From NCBI GenBank assembly GCA_049999805.1, contig JBNGIO010001946.1:1-39897 (forward strand): DNA of 39,897 nucleotides. The letters run 5' to 3'. This document shows, in pieces, positions 22,001-31,800 of this stretch (position 1 is its first letter; each line of letters starts with the position of its first letter). The position numbers were made by a program, and so were the translations under genes. The notes beneath the pieces were generated by a model. That model did not search any database. It was given only the letters and a program-made list of their open reading frames with translations, and was not told the DNA's origin. The DNA is from Folioceros fuciformis (lineage: Eukaryota > Anthocerotophyta > Anthocerotopsida > Anthocerotales).

Positions 22001-22948
22001 ACTACTTCCTCGAGTTCGAGATTTCACCCAGCCTCCATCCATCCACGAACGAGTTGCCAGGATATCACGGGAGGCTACCGAGGACCGAACGCTCGGACAA
22101 ACATGGGGAAGGCTTCCCGACCAACCACGCACCAACGTCACAGGGCTCGTCCACTAACCTAAAACTGACAGGTTGAAGAATTCGCTAGGGGAGGCTCTAC
22201 GGACAGAGGACAAAAGACACCCAGATTGAATGCCTGGCCACCCTAGACAGTGACTCCGACGGCACTCATTGTTATGTAAGACCTGTTTCAAGTACAGCTA
22301 AGATGCTTTGTCCTATAACATTTGAGAATGGATCCCACATTCATCTCCTCGTTCAGCGTGGGCAGACATTATACCCTAAGCGGAACAAGACAGCAGAGCA
22401 GGGCCAATGGCGCAGCAGCTAAAGTGGGCGGCGATCTTGCAAAAACTGTGGAAGAAACAGAGGAAAAGGGCCGCATTTACAGGCGAGCCATAAATTGAGT
22501 CCAAGAAGCAAGCTGTAGCGACCACATGATCCAAGTGGGCGTGCGTGGCAAGAGCAGAAACGCATTTGAAACTCAATTGAAGGCCACCATGGCGGCAGTC
22601 CAATGGTAGCCCCAGGCATCCTCCGCAGCCCGTGATGGAGAACCTAGAGGCCGACCCCTGCTGCGGCGCATTGGGAGCGACAACCCGACCCAGACCCATA
22701 CCCCGGGAGCAGCCCGGGTGACACATACCCGGCGCAGAAGATGCATTGGAGTCGTCATCGTCGTCGGTGTCCCAGTAAGCCGGAGAAGTTGAGGGAGGCG
22801 ACGGCTCTAGCTGCTCCCGCGAACGCCACTCTGCCACCGATTCCGCGGCGTGGAACTTGGAGGCGAGGGGCGGGCCGGGGTCGGAAGGCACGGGTGCGGG
22901 AGCGGGTGCGGGTGCGGCCGCATAGTCCCCGCGCGAATGGCTGGCCAT
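16075..22948 (-). CDS. TRAF1: MATH/TRAF-domain protein, MUSE13/MUSE14 (TRAF1a/b) type
   Basis: Coding exons in gene order (minus strand): 22948-22729, 21840-21729, 21613-21525, 21350-21282, 21129-21000, 20814-20656, 20378-20027, 19850-19738, 19299-19149, 18968-18475, 18237-18039, 17937-16075. They join in frame to 1316 residues. Exon 1 ends with SPAYWDTDDDDD, as in plant relatives. The MATH domain (about 79-206) runs from GKFTWKIENFSEI through YPQGCDVCNHLSLFLCVAD and HDWGWKKFMELS. Next are CLDCQYRRELVRVYLTNVE (about 215-235), the DVILKAVVKRFF region, and a charged coiled coil rich in Lys/Glu (about 425-500). Acidic and Ser-rich stretches and a short coil follow (about 680-705). The last exon is long and Ser/Pro/Gln-rich, with the conserved FPHLDIINELL. 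Arabidopsis relatives act with SCF-CPR1 in turnover of NLR immune receptors and in ATG6/autophagy control; the same role here is inferred. The start is the first ATG in the open frame (an upstream GTG is ignored). Confidence 0.93.
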
Positions 22949-23650
22949 GGCGCCCACGCCCTAGCGGCCGTCGAAGAGGGTGGCGCTGCTGGCTGTGTGT
23001 GCCCAATTTGCGACCCGCAAGAAGACGTTGTGAGGTACGCCAGCCAGGCCTGGGTGCAGCTGCTCCCGATGCTGCTGCTGTTGATGCTCTCCTGCAGTGC
23101 TGCGCTCACTGGTCCGCCATGCCCTAGGCGCGGGCCAGACTCCAAATAGCCCACAGCGACATAGGCGAGGCGGCAGATCAGGCGGCGCAGGAGGCGGTGC
23201 AATGAGCAAGTTGCGCGGGAGGGGAGGCGTGAGCGCGGTCGGGCACGATGCCAACACACCTTATGCAAAACCAGGCACCCTGGCTGGCTCGCTGGAACCG
23301 GAATGGCTGCCTGCACCAGGCTCCAGGACAACGGGGGAAAGAGAGGCTTCCAACCAAGTCACCAGGACCAGGACCGGGAGCGGGGGCGGGAGCGGGAGTG
23401 GAACCGGAACCCAGACCAGGACCAGGACCAGGACCAGGACAAACACCAGCACCAGGGTTCCCGCACTGCGCACCACACCACTGCACAGCACAGCCTGCCG
23501 ACTAACGACCCCTCCTTCCACACTCACGAATTTCACACCTTGTCCTTTGCGTTACGTATATATACTTTGCAATCACTCTGTAACTCTTATAATCCCGCTC
23601 TCTCTCTATTAAAAAACTATTTGTTCTTGTTTAGGACGTACATCGCATCT
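22949..23650 (-). promoter_or_regulatory. Presumed promoter and 5'UTR of the MATH/TRAF gene, with a TATA-like motif
   Basis: This GC-rich block upstream of the minus-strand ATG has no supported gene. A symmetrical GTATATATAC at 23556-23565 is a candidate TATA box about 600 bases upstream of the start codon, readable on either strand. Composition drops sharply to AT-rich near 23650, which may mark the edge of the gene's regulatory region. Transcript start data are needed to confirm. Confidence 0.3.
23361..23456. repeat. GC-rich hexamer-type repeat (ACCAGG / GGGAGC units)
   Basis: Six-base units related to ACCAGG run through this segment, interrupted by GGGAGC/GGGGCG variants; four clean ACCAGG copies lie in 23416-23440. 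It lies in the presumed 5' region of the MATH/TRAF gene. A related GGTGCG/GGAGCG run in coding exon 1 (about 22889-22918) encodes the Ala-Pro repeat of that protein. ORFs through this array are artefacts of its six-base period. Confidence 0.8.
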
Positions 23651-25845
23651 CTAGAAGTAGCTTAAACACTTACATGCTCCGTGCAAGTCGAATGTCAAGT
23701 ACCATCACACATTCTGTTCATGTCAAATATAATAAATTTTTCTATTATTTTATTACAACACCATCTAGATGCACAAAGTCTTCATGGGCTCTCAAGAGTT
23801 GAGCTTGAAGTAAGAACTTCAAAAGACTAATCTTCACAACTTAACAACATCTTGGTGGCTAAGGTGCCTTAGTGTGCATAGGACATTCTTTTGCCATATA
23901 TCTTCAACTCTTTGGGTTTGTAGCATGCTACATCCTGCTCCCTCGAGGTTGAGACTTGTAGCACAGTAAGTGAAAACATCACAAGCTATGCAAAGCCCTC
24001 AACTTGCTAATCCTCATGCAATGAGAGACTTTTAAACTCCAATTTTTCAAACCTTCCATCACAACTCGCAAGCTTCATAAACATTATATCCCATGCTCAA
24101 AAATGTAGATAACCCATACGATTGAGAGTCCTTCTTACTTATGTAAACTTTAGTCTCACAAGATGCTGATGGGTGAGGGAAGGATATCTTAGCTTTGCAT
24201 TCAACACTTCAAACTCAAACAAATGTAAACTAAGATATCTAACTTCATTGTGTCCGTGCTCTGTGTTTACCACTTACTCAAATGGATATAAAAAAATCAT
24301 CACGAATATCAAGTCTAATAAGCTCCAAATTGTTGATGTCTCTATCATGACTTCAACCTTAATTATCTACATGAAGAAAATGCACCCTGCATATTTAGAT
24401 TACAATAATGATAATAGGAATAGATTTTTCTGAATTACATATGATCATTAATGCACTTCGAATGGGTACTCTAATACAAACTTTAACACCTACTTCCAGT
24501 ACATCATTAAGTTTTTATGGATGACACTCTTAGAGTCTGTGGACCATGAAAGTGTCAATACTAAGCTAACCAGCACGAAAGTTGGTTTCAATGATGGTAG
24601 AGAGATTAAGTAATCAACTAGATTAGAACATTTGGACAAGCTAATTATTTAAAAGGACCCGCTTCGCTTCCGGACAATGACAAGATAGGACATGGTGGTC
24701 AGTGTGTCTATGATAATGTATCTATCTCTAGCTTCTTCCTTATTGCAAGTAAGTGACTAATCAACCAAGCTTGGGCTAATCACACAACCAGCCTTCTTCA
24801 TTTATAGCATTATTTCACATGCATTTTTAATTATTATATATATATATATATATTATAAAATCAAAATTAATGTACATACGAGAAAATTAGAAGCCCATAT
24901 TGCAATAAGAACTAGCAAAACATATGTAGATGCAACTGGATATACACTTTGGAACCCATTGAGGAGTCATATTTAAATAGATTTTAAGTAATAAATACTC
25001 TTATTTTTATTTAAATATAATGATAAATAATTCTATAAAATCAATGAACAAAGATTATACTATGTGCCCAAAATAAAGTTCTTTAAGGATTGATTGGATA
25101 TTTAGCAAAGCATGTCATGGGAAGTGAAATAATATTCATGTAAATTTTAATCCTATGCATCCTATCAATAAAAATCATGTAAATGCTACTTTCATACATT
25201 ATGAATTCCAAAAACTTATCAAGTGACAATTTTCTTTTCAATGTAAGAAAGTTGCCATGAGTTTCTTGTATTTCTTTCTTTCTCTTCTTCTTTATCCTGA
25301 TACACATACCACTTGAACATTTCATTGAATTTTATAAATACTCATATATAGAATTTTGGTGTAAAACATTTTATATAACAATAACAATAACAACATAGTG
25401 GGAGGAAGTGAAAGCCTCATAGTCAAGCTTCACATGAGATTTGAAGTAAAATGAGTAAAATACCTATTGCAACATTTTGTTACTCATGAGTGTGTGATAC
25501 ATGTCTTCTTGTTGAAAAGTGCAAACTTTTCATTAAGATAATCTAAAAAGTTCATGTCCATTGGAAATTCATCAATATAAAAATTAAATTGTGTAACACA
25601 TGCATCAAACCCCAAGCTTTCTTGAAAGAAGAAGACAAAGAAGAATAAACATTTGACATTGATCTTACTTGAAGAGTATAGTTTGAAGCATGAAAGAACT
25701 TACAATATTTAATGAAGAGCACATGAGCATAAGAAGCACTTCATGAGTTAGCATATTTAAACTCTAAAGTCCAAATGATGACTATGAAGTCCAAACACAT
25801 AAAAACTATGGATCATAAGAAAAGAACTCTTGATGTTCATGTGTT
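23651..25845. other. AT-rich intergenic island, no gene seen
   Basis: Strongly AT-rich DNA with only short ORFs of biased composition, none with recognisable motifs. It includes a (TA)n microsatellite (next entry) and a short ACAATA-type run near 25376-25395. The transitions from GC-rich sequence near 23650 and back near 27960 are abrupt. No terminal repeats or target-site duplications marking an inserted element were found by eye. Confidence 0.6.
24835..24853. repeat. (TA)n microsatellite
   Basis: About nine uninterrupted TA units, flanked by ATTATTA-like sequence that extends the AT tract to around 24860. Confidence 0.9.
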
Positions 25846-27696
25846 TTAGCTACCCAAAGCACTTATACTCACACTCACCACAAATCCAGGACAACCCAAA
25901 GTATGGTTGATGTATATTATTCTCTCTGTCTCTAATACTTGGATGCAATCTATGGGGTTTAAAGCAACATGTAAACCTAAAGGATAATAGAACCCTCTGT
26001 GTACAAAAATCTCTGTACTACACAATGACGAATTTTCTGCAAAATAATACAAAGAAAAGTGGGAGGTCAAAGGATCAAAAGCATAAGAGATGATCTTTCC
26101 ACACACAGCTTGTGGATAAGTTCTTGCAAGCTTCTTGGATAGAAGCATATTTATTTCACCATCAGGATTGAAAAGAGATTGCTCCACCATTGATCCTGTT
26201 TTATTAAGGAATGCTTTATACTCCCAACCAATCCAAGATTGAATGTGCTCGTCTGCAGCTGACAAGACCTCGTCAACTTTGTCCTTGCTTGTCCATGAAG
26301 TAGGCTTTAACTTTTCTTCACCATCATCTTTATCTGTCTTGACTCCTGAATGTGTGCCAAATTTTGAAGACCATTTTGACTTTCTGGCTAGATTGGCGAT
26401 GAAAAACTCTGTGAGCATAGCACCACATCCAAGTCTTCTACTTTCCTTTACACGCTCCGAGAAAGCTTGTATGGGGCTGAGATTAGGAGGACTATAATAA
26501 TGATAGCTCAGGACCGTGCGATTTCGAAAGTTGTTGCCTCCTGGAACGGTAGCAAAACCACAGGTTAAGTCATCAAATGTGATTGTTTCAATGAAAAGGA
26601 TTCGGCCCGGATCCATAGATCGCACTGCTGTCTGCAACTTGTCGTAAAATTTTGCCAAATTTCTGTGATCAGCCACCCCTGGAAGTAATAAAGATGGATG
26701 TCTGAAAAAATTACCTGGCCATGGCTCATTGATAAGCTCATAGCCTAGTACCCCAGCTTGGTCATGAAAAGCATAAGCTACAGTTTTCCAGTACCGGGCT
26801 AAAAGATCACTCCATCCCCAACGATTTTCGTATAAATCTTGGAATGCCCTTGATACTGCATATGAGAAATAGTACCAAAACCAGTTATGCTTACCACATT
26901 GCTCTGGATGTCTCTCTTTTCCATCACCTTCAAATTCATCAATTGGCCATCTTGCGCTTAAAGGCTCTGGAAATGTCTGTGCATATGGGATTAACTTCCC
27001 ATCCAGAGTACTTTCTTCCATTTCCCCTTGACCAACCATCTCCAAAATAGTTTCATTGTTTGCCAACCCCTCCTCCTCCTGTTTGTGAAAAGATGTCTCC
27101 CTGTCTAATACCCAGCCGGGTACACCTTCACCACAAAACTCAGAGGTAAAGAGATCTTGGTGGAATTCAAGCAATGAATAAATTCCAGCCTTGTGAAGCT
27201 TTTCAACAATAGACCTCATGATATCCAAATATGTAGAGTTAAATTGTCCTCGAACAGGTTCGACTCCAGGCCACATGATAGCTAATCTCACAACATTCAT
27301 ACCCCATTGCTTCAACAAAGCAATGTCTGTGTCACAAAATGACATTTGTGGATCAAATTGTTCAATGTGAGGGTGCCACGGACATCCTTTCATCACAACA
27401 TTGAGGCCATGAAAAATCCGCTCCCTTCCCAATTTATCACGAATCTGCCCCACTTCACCCACATGAAATTCTGGCACAAGTGTGCCTACAACATTCAAGT
27501 GGTTTAAAAGCACCATAAACCCTAAAACAATCCCAAACTCTACAAAGACAAAGTTTGCCCTACCGTAAACCTCACATCGTGCAAGCTTCTTCAAAAGCAA
27601 TATCTCTGCGCTCATGAAATCGAACATTGTGTACCATATCATGAACATTGAGAATGACAACAAAATCCCCTGCTTTGTTGAAACTTGGATTATCAT
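25846..27696 (-). CDS. GH5 glycoside hydrolase, endoglycoceramidase-like
   Basis: A single intronless ORF of 616 residues from ATG 27696 to the stop at 25846. A GTG four codons further up extends the frame but is an unlikely start. The N-terminus has two hydrophobic segments (about 10-28 and 49-74), so a membrane anchor or signal is likely. The (beta/alpha)8 domain starts around residue 92 (RIFHGLNVVMKG). Family landmarks are Arg137 (NVVRLAIMW), His179 (EFHQDLF), acid/base Glu324 in LINEPWPGN, His399 in SYHYYSPP, nucleophile Glu430 in MLTEFF and Trp491 near WIGWEY. Family members release the glycan from glycosphingolipids or hydrolyse related beta-glucosides; the plant substrate is unknown. 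A C-terminal beta-type domain (about 520-616) is usual for this group. The lack of introns and the AT-rich setting differ from the neighbours. Fungal or bacterial ancestry is possible but untested. Confidence 0.87.
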   Translation of the reverse strand: MIIQVSTKQGILLSFSMFMIWYTMFDFMSAEILLLKKLARCEVYGRANFVFVEFGIVLGFMVLLNHLNVVGTLVPEFHVGEVGQIRDKLGRERIFHGLNVVMKGCPWHPHIEQFDPQMSFCDTDIALLKQWGMNVVRLAIMWPGVEPVRGQFNSTYLDIMRSIVEKLHKAGIYSLLEFHQDLFTSEFCGEGVPGWVLDRETSFHKQEEEGLANNETILEMVGQGEMEESTLDGKLIPYAQTFPEPLSARWPIDEFEGDGKERHPEQCGKHNWFWYYFSYAVSRAFQDLYENRWGWSDLLARYWKTVAYAFHDQAGVLGYELINEPWPGNFFRHPSLLLPGVADHRNLAKFYDKLQTAVRSMDPGRILFIETITFDDLTCGFATVPGGNNFRNRTVLSYHYYSPPNLSPIQAFSERVKESRRLGCGAMLTEFFIANLARKSKWSSKFGTHSGVKTDKDDGEEKLKPTSWTSKDKVDEVLSAADEHIQSWIGWEYKAFLNKTGSMVEQSLFNPDGEINMLLSKKLARTYPQAVCGKIISYAFDPLTSHFSLYYFAENSSLCSTEIFVHRGFYYPLGLHVALNPIDCIQVLETERIIYINHTLGCPGFVVSVSISALGS

Positions 27697-28822
27697 CCAA
27701 GTTTCCACGCTACAGAATTACGCGAGAGACTTCATCCCAAACGTACACTAAAGAACATCTTGCTTTGTCATCATCTACCAGCATAAAGTAACTGCAAATT
27801 GAACGGTGGCCTCCAGCCAGATATACTTTCAAAAGAAGAGCATATGACTCCAACATAACTACGGATCGGTGCAAGCTAGAACGCACCGGGACCTACTCCG
27901 AAGATCCATGTCTTCGTCTAGCACGAAGTCCAGACGTCCATACTTCGGACTTGGCTAGATCGAGAGACGACGAAAAAAAGGGGGGGGGGGGGGGGGCGTA
28001 CAGGGGCTCACACCAACCCAAAACCTAAAGAACGGGAGGCGTGGGTTTTTTGGGTGCGGCAAGGTGAGGGGAGGCCAACCCCCCGAGGCATGCAAAATGT
28101 ACGGAATTTATGCATAACTGAGCAATGTTGGCCAAGGTAGAAATTTTGAAAAAGGGAGGTGAGAATTCCCTCTCACGTTTGAACTTGGGGTACCCTGGTG
28201 CGGTGACGCCATGATGGTGATGTCCGTCCTTTAGGGCTGTTTGTGGCAGACACAGAAAGTTGTGTTTGTGGGCTGGCTGTGGGACTGTGTAAAAACTCAC
28301 AGTCCGAGTCTGCGTGTTGGACTGTGATGGAGTGATGAGTAGTGCGTGCTCTCAGCTGTGCCCGGAAATGCCACTTGCATCCGCATCCGTGAGCCTCACG
28401 CTGCGCCACTCCAATTTGTGAAATCAATTTGCACCGACCAGCAGTTCTGTCCGGACTCACTACGCCAGCTGGAGGCAACCACCAAGCCGCTGCAGCGCCC
28501 ATGGATGTCTAGGCTGCCGCTTGCTGTGTGGCACCAGAGATCCCAAGAACTGAGCCTCAAAATTCAGACTGTGGGAAGAAGATCAAGGGTGGCTCGGAAG
28601 CTCTGAATGGTACCCGCTCGCTTGCAGACGGTGATTCATTCCTGGCGGGCACCGGTCCAGAGGCGCCTTGCTAATTCCGCGGATCTCTACTTGTGCGCCC
28701 ACTTGGACTGGATGAATTCCTAGCCCGCTCCGGAGATCCATGTGACTGGCGTCAGTACCAGGATCTGACGGTCAGCTGTGGGCGGGAGTCTGTGCTGAAG
28801 CTCACATGCACAGTTGACTCTG
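27697..28822. other. Divergent intergenic region between the GH5 gene and myosin XI
   Basis: The two genes are transcribed away from each other, so both promoters should lie here. The AT-rich island ends near 27960 and is followed by a 17-base G tract. Bases 28000-28822 are of balanced composition and probably hold the myosin promoter and 5'UTR. The in-frame stop TGA at 28796-28798 precedes the myosin ATG. No TATA box was confidently placed. Confidence 0.45.
27980..27996. repeat. Homopolymer of 17 G
   Basis: A run of seven A followed by 17 uninterrupted G at the edge of the AT-rich island. Runs of this length are prone to polymerase slippage and to sequencing or assembly length errors. On DNA they can also form G-quadruplex-like structures. 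Confidence 0.85.
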
Positions 28823-31800
28823 ATGCAGGGTCCGAGCACCAATATCTTAGTAGGCTCTCAGGTCTGGGTCGAGGACAATGAGAAGGCCTGGGTGGACGCT
28901 GAGGTTGTCGAAATTGTCGGCAACCAAATCAAAGCTCGCACCAGAGATGGAAAAACGGTGATGCCCACTTCCTGGATCCTTGCGCAGGCTGATTTCCCTG
29001 CTTTCTTTGGGTCTGTTGAGCTGCACGGTGTTGTGTTTTGGCTCTGGACTTCGGTGGTCCGGGCGGTGCTTTCGTGGGGATCTTATTTCTGGCCCAACCT
29101 TGCCTTGTGTGTGATTCTGAGGTTTGAATTTCATTTTTGCCTCAGGTTGTCTCGGCTGCAACCAATGTGCATGCCAAGGATGTGGATGCACAACGGGGCG
29201 GGGTTGACGACATGACCAAGCTTGCCTACCTGCATGAGCCGGGCGTCCTCTACAATCTCGCGAGTAGATATGAGCTCGATGAAATATATGTGAGTGTGTA
29301 GTTAGCTCAAATGGAGGTTAGCACCCAGTGTGTGAGGTTTCCATCTTCCTGGAAGGTGAGCACATGTTCTGCTGCCTGGTTGTGTTCATTTTGTTTTCTC
29401 TAAGCCACGGTTGTGCTGTGCTGCAGACATATACCGGGAACATTTTGATAGCCGTCAACCCCTTTCAAAAGCTCCCACATCTGTATGATGCTCACATGAT
29501 GGAACAATACAAAGGAGTAGCTCTGGGAGAATTGAGTCCTCACGTCTTTGCCGTAGCAGATGCCTCCTACCGGTGTGTGCACATGACTTGGAACAGCTTT
29601 CTTGTGCAGTTCTTGTGTATGATTCACGCCGGGGCTAAGGTGGCATAATTTTGTAGGGCAATGATTGATGAAGGAAAGAGCCAGTCAATATTGGTGAGTG
29701 GGGAAAGTGGAGCAGGAAAAACCGAAACCACAAAATTGATTATGCAATACCTAGCATACATGGGGGGTCGTGCTGCAACTGATGGCCGAACAGTTGAGCA
29801 GCAGGTTCTTGAGGTACTGTGTAACTCCCTAGCTATCCCCTTGAGTCTTGAAGGCATGAAATTTCTGCTCAGTCCTCCTAATGATTCCTAAGCTTCGTGG
29901 TTTGCCTCTTCTGATGTTGTTTTACCACTCGTTGCACACAGTCAAACCCGTTGCTGGAGGCTTTTGGAAATGCAAAAACGGTTCGGAATGACAACTCCAG
30001 GTACTTTCTCCTGTCGAGTGTGAGGACAAGTAGGCACTCAAATCTTTCTTCGCAAGAAGACCGGTGTTGTGCTGGTTTCTAACATTTTCCCTTTACCCGT
30101 TACTTCCCGTTTGTATCTCAGTCGGTTTGGCAAGTTTGTCGAAATCCAGTTTGACCGGAGTGGAAGGATATCAGGAGCCGCTGTCAGGACATATCTACTG
30201 GAGAGATCCCGGGTCGTACAGATCGCAGACCCAGAGAGAAACTATCACTGCTTCTATCAACTGTGTGCGTCCCCTGAGGTAACACAATGCCACAAGGTGC
30301 TGGAACCAGAGCGTTGCCGCATGTGGTTGCAGGCAAACGACCTTTTGCACAATGTTATGTGCCTGTAACGGGCTGGTATCGCTCTAAAAGTCTGCTGACA
30401 ATGGTGTAGGATGCTGAGAAATACAAGCTGGGGGATGCCAAGTCTTTTCACTATCTTAATCAAAGTAACTGCTACGAGTTGAACAATGTTAACAATGCAC
30501 GTGAATATGCTAATACTAGGAGGGCTATGGATGTTGTGGGAATCAGCCTTGATGAACAGGTTTGTCTCTACATGTGTGCATACTTGGACCTTTGTCAACA
30601 AAGTCCCTTTGCATGGTGTTTTGGGCCCACGAATGAGGCCACTCAGAATTTAACTTCGGATGCTGCATTGTAGGAGGCCATCTTCCGAGTTGTAGCTTCT
30701 ATTTTGCACCTGGGCAATATCAAGTTCAGTCCAGGGAAGGAGGCAGATTCTTCCAAACTTCATGATGCTCAATCGGAATTCCACCTTAAAGCTGCTGCAG
30801 AGTTGCTGATGTAAGACATGTTTTTTCCTCTCTTCTATTCTATGCATATCGCTTACACTTCCCCAAATTCAGAAACTATGTTTCATGTGTCGTAGGTGTG
30901 ATGAGCAAGGCTTATTAGATTCACTTACAACTCGAACCATTAAGAGTGTGAATGAGTTAATTACCAAGACATTGGACCCTGACGCAGCAACTATCAACCG
31001 TGACACTCTGGCAAAGACTGTCTACTCCAGGCTATTTGATTGGTCTATCTATCAAACCTTGGCCTTTTGGAATTTCTTGTTTTCCTTCTGATTGAAACTC
31101 TTTGATCTCAATAGAGTTTGCAGGCTGCTGTAATTGATAGAGTCTTTGCAACTCACATTGTTGTCTCTGTCGTGTGAATTGCAGGCTTGTTGATAAGGTA
31201 AACAATTCTATTGGGCAGGACTCTGATTCCAGCACCTTGGTTGGTGTTTTGGATATTTATGGCTTTGAAAGCTTCAAGAGCAACAGGTGATGTCATCTAC
31301 TCATTTTGTCCCTAAAACTTAGGAATGTGCGTTTTGGTGGACGTCATAAGGGTGTGTAGCTCAACAGGTTCCCTTGACTGGTTATGTAAGCTTCTGATTG
31401 TAATTGCTGCCACAGCTTTGAGCAATTCTGTATCAACCTGGCGAATGAAAAGCTGCAGCAGCATTTCAACCAGGTATGTTTTGCAAGGACGTGCATTCAA
31501 CATGTCATCCTCGTTTGGTATTGCCATTCCCTCTGAAGGTTGATCAAGAGAACTGTGTTTTGTGTTTCTGCAGCATGTGTTCAAGATGGAGCAAGAGGAG
31601 TATGAAAAGGAAGCTATCAATTGGAGTTATATAGAGTTCGTTGACAATCAGGATATCTTAGACCTTGTCGAAAGGGTGGGGTGGCCAGGCATTCATGTTG
31701 TTGTTGTGCTTGTGCTGAGCCTGGGTTGTGATCGCTGGTTGGCATGTTGACATATTGTTTGCTGCCCTACTCAAATCAAACAGATGTTCAACTGGCTGGG

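Noticed and set aside
22741-23665. Several plus- and minus-strand ORFs over 100 residues in GC-rich sequence
   Set aside because: They overlap exon 1 of the minus-strand MATH gene and the six-base repeat, whose period keeps several frames open. Composition is Arg/Pro/Gly-biased with no motif.
27697-27708. Four-codon extension of the GH5 protein from a GTG
   Set aside because: GTG is not a normal start in plant nuclear genes; the first ATG at 27696 is used instead.
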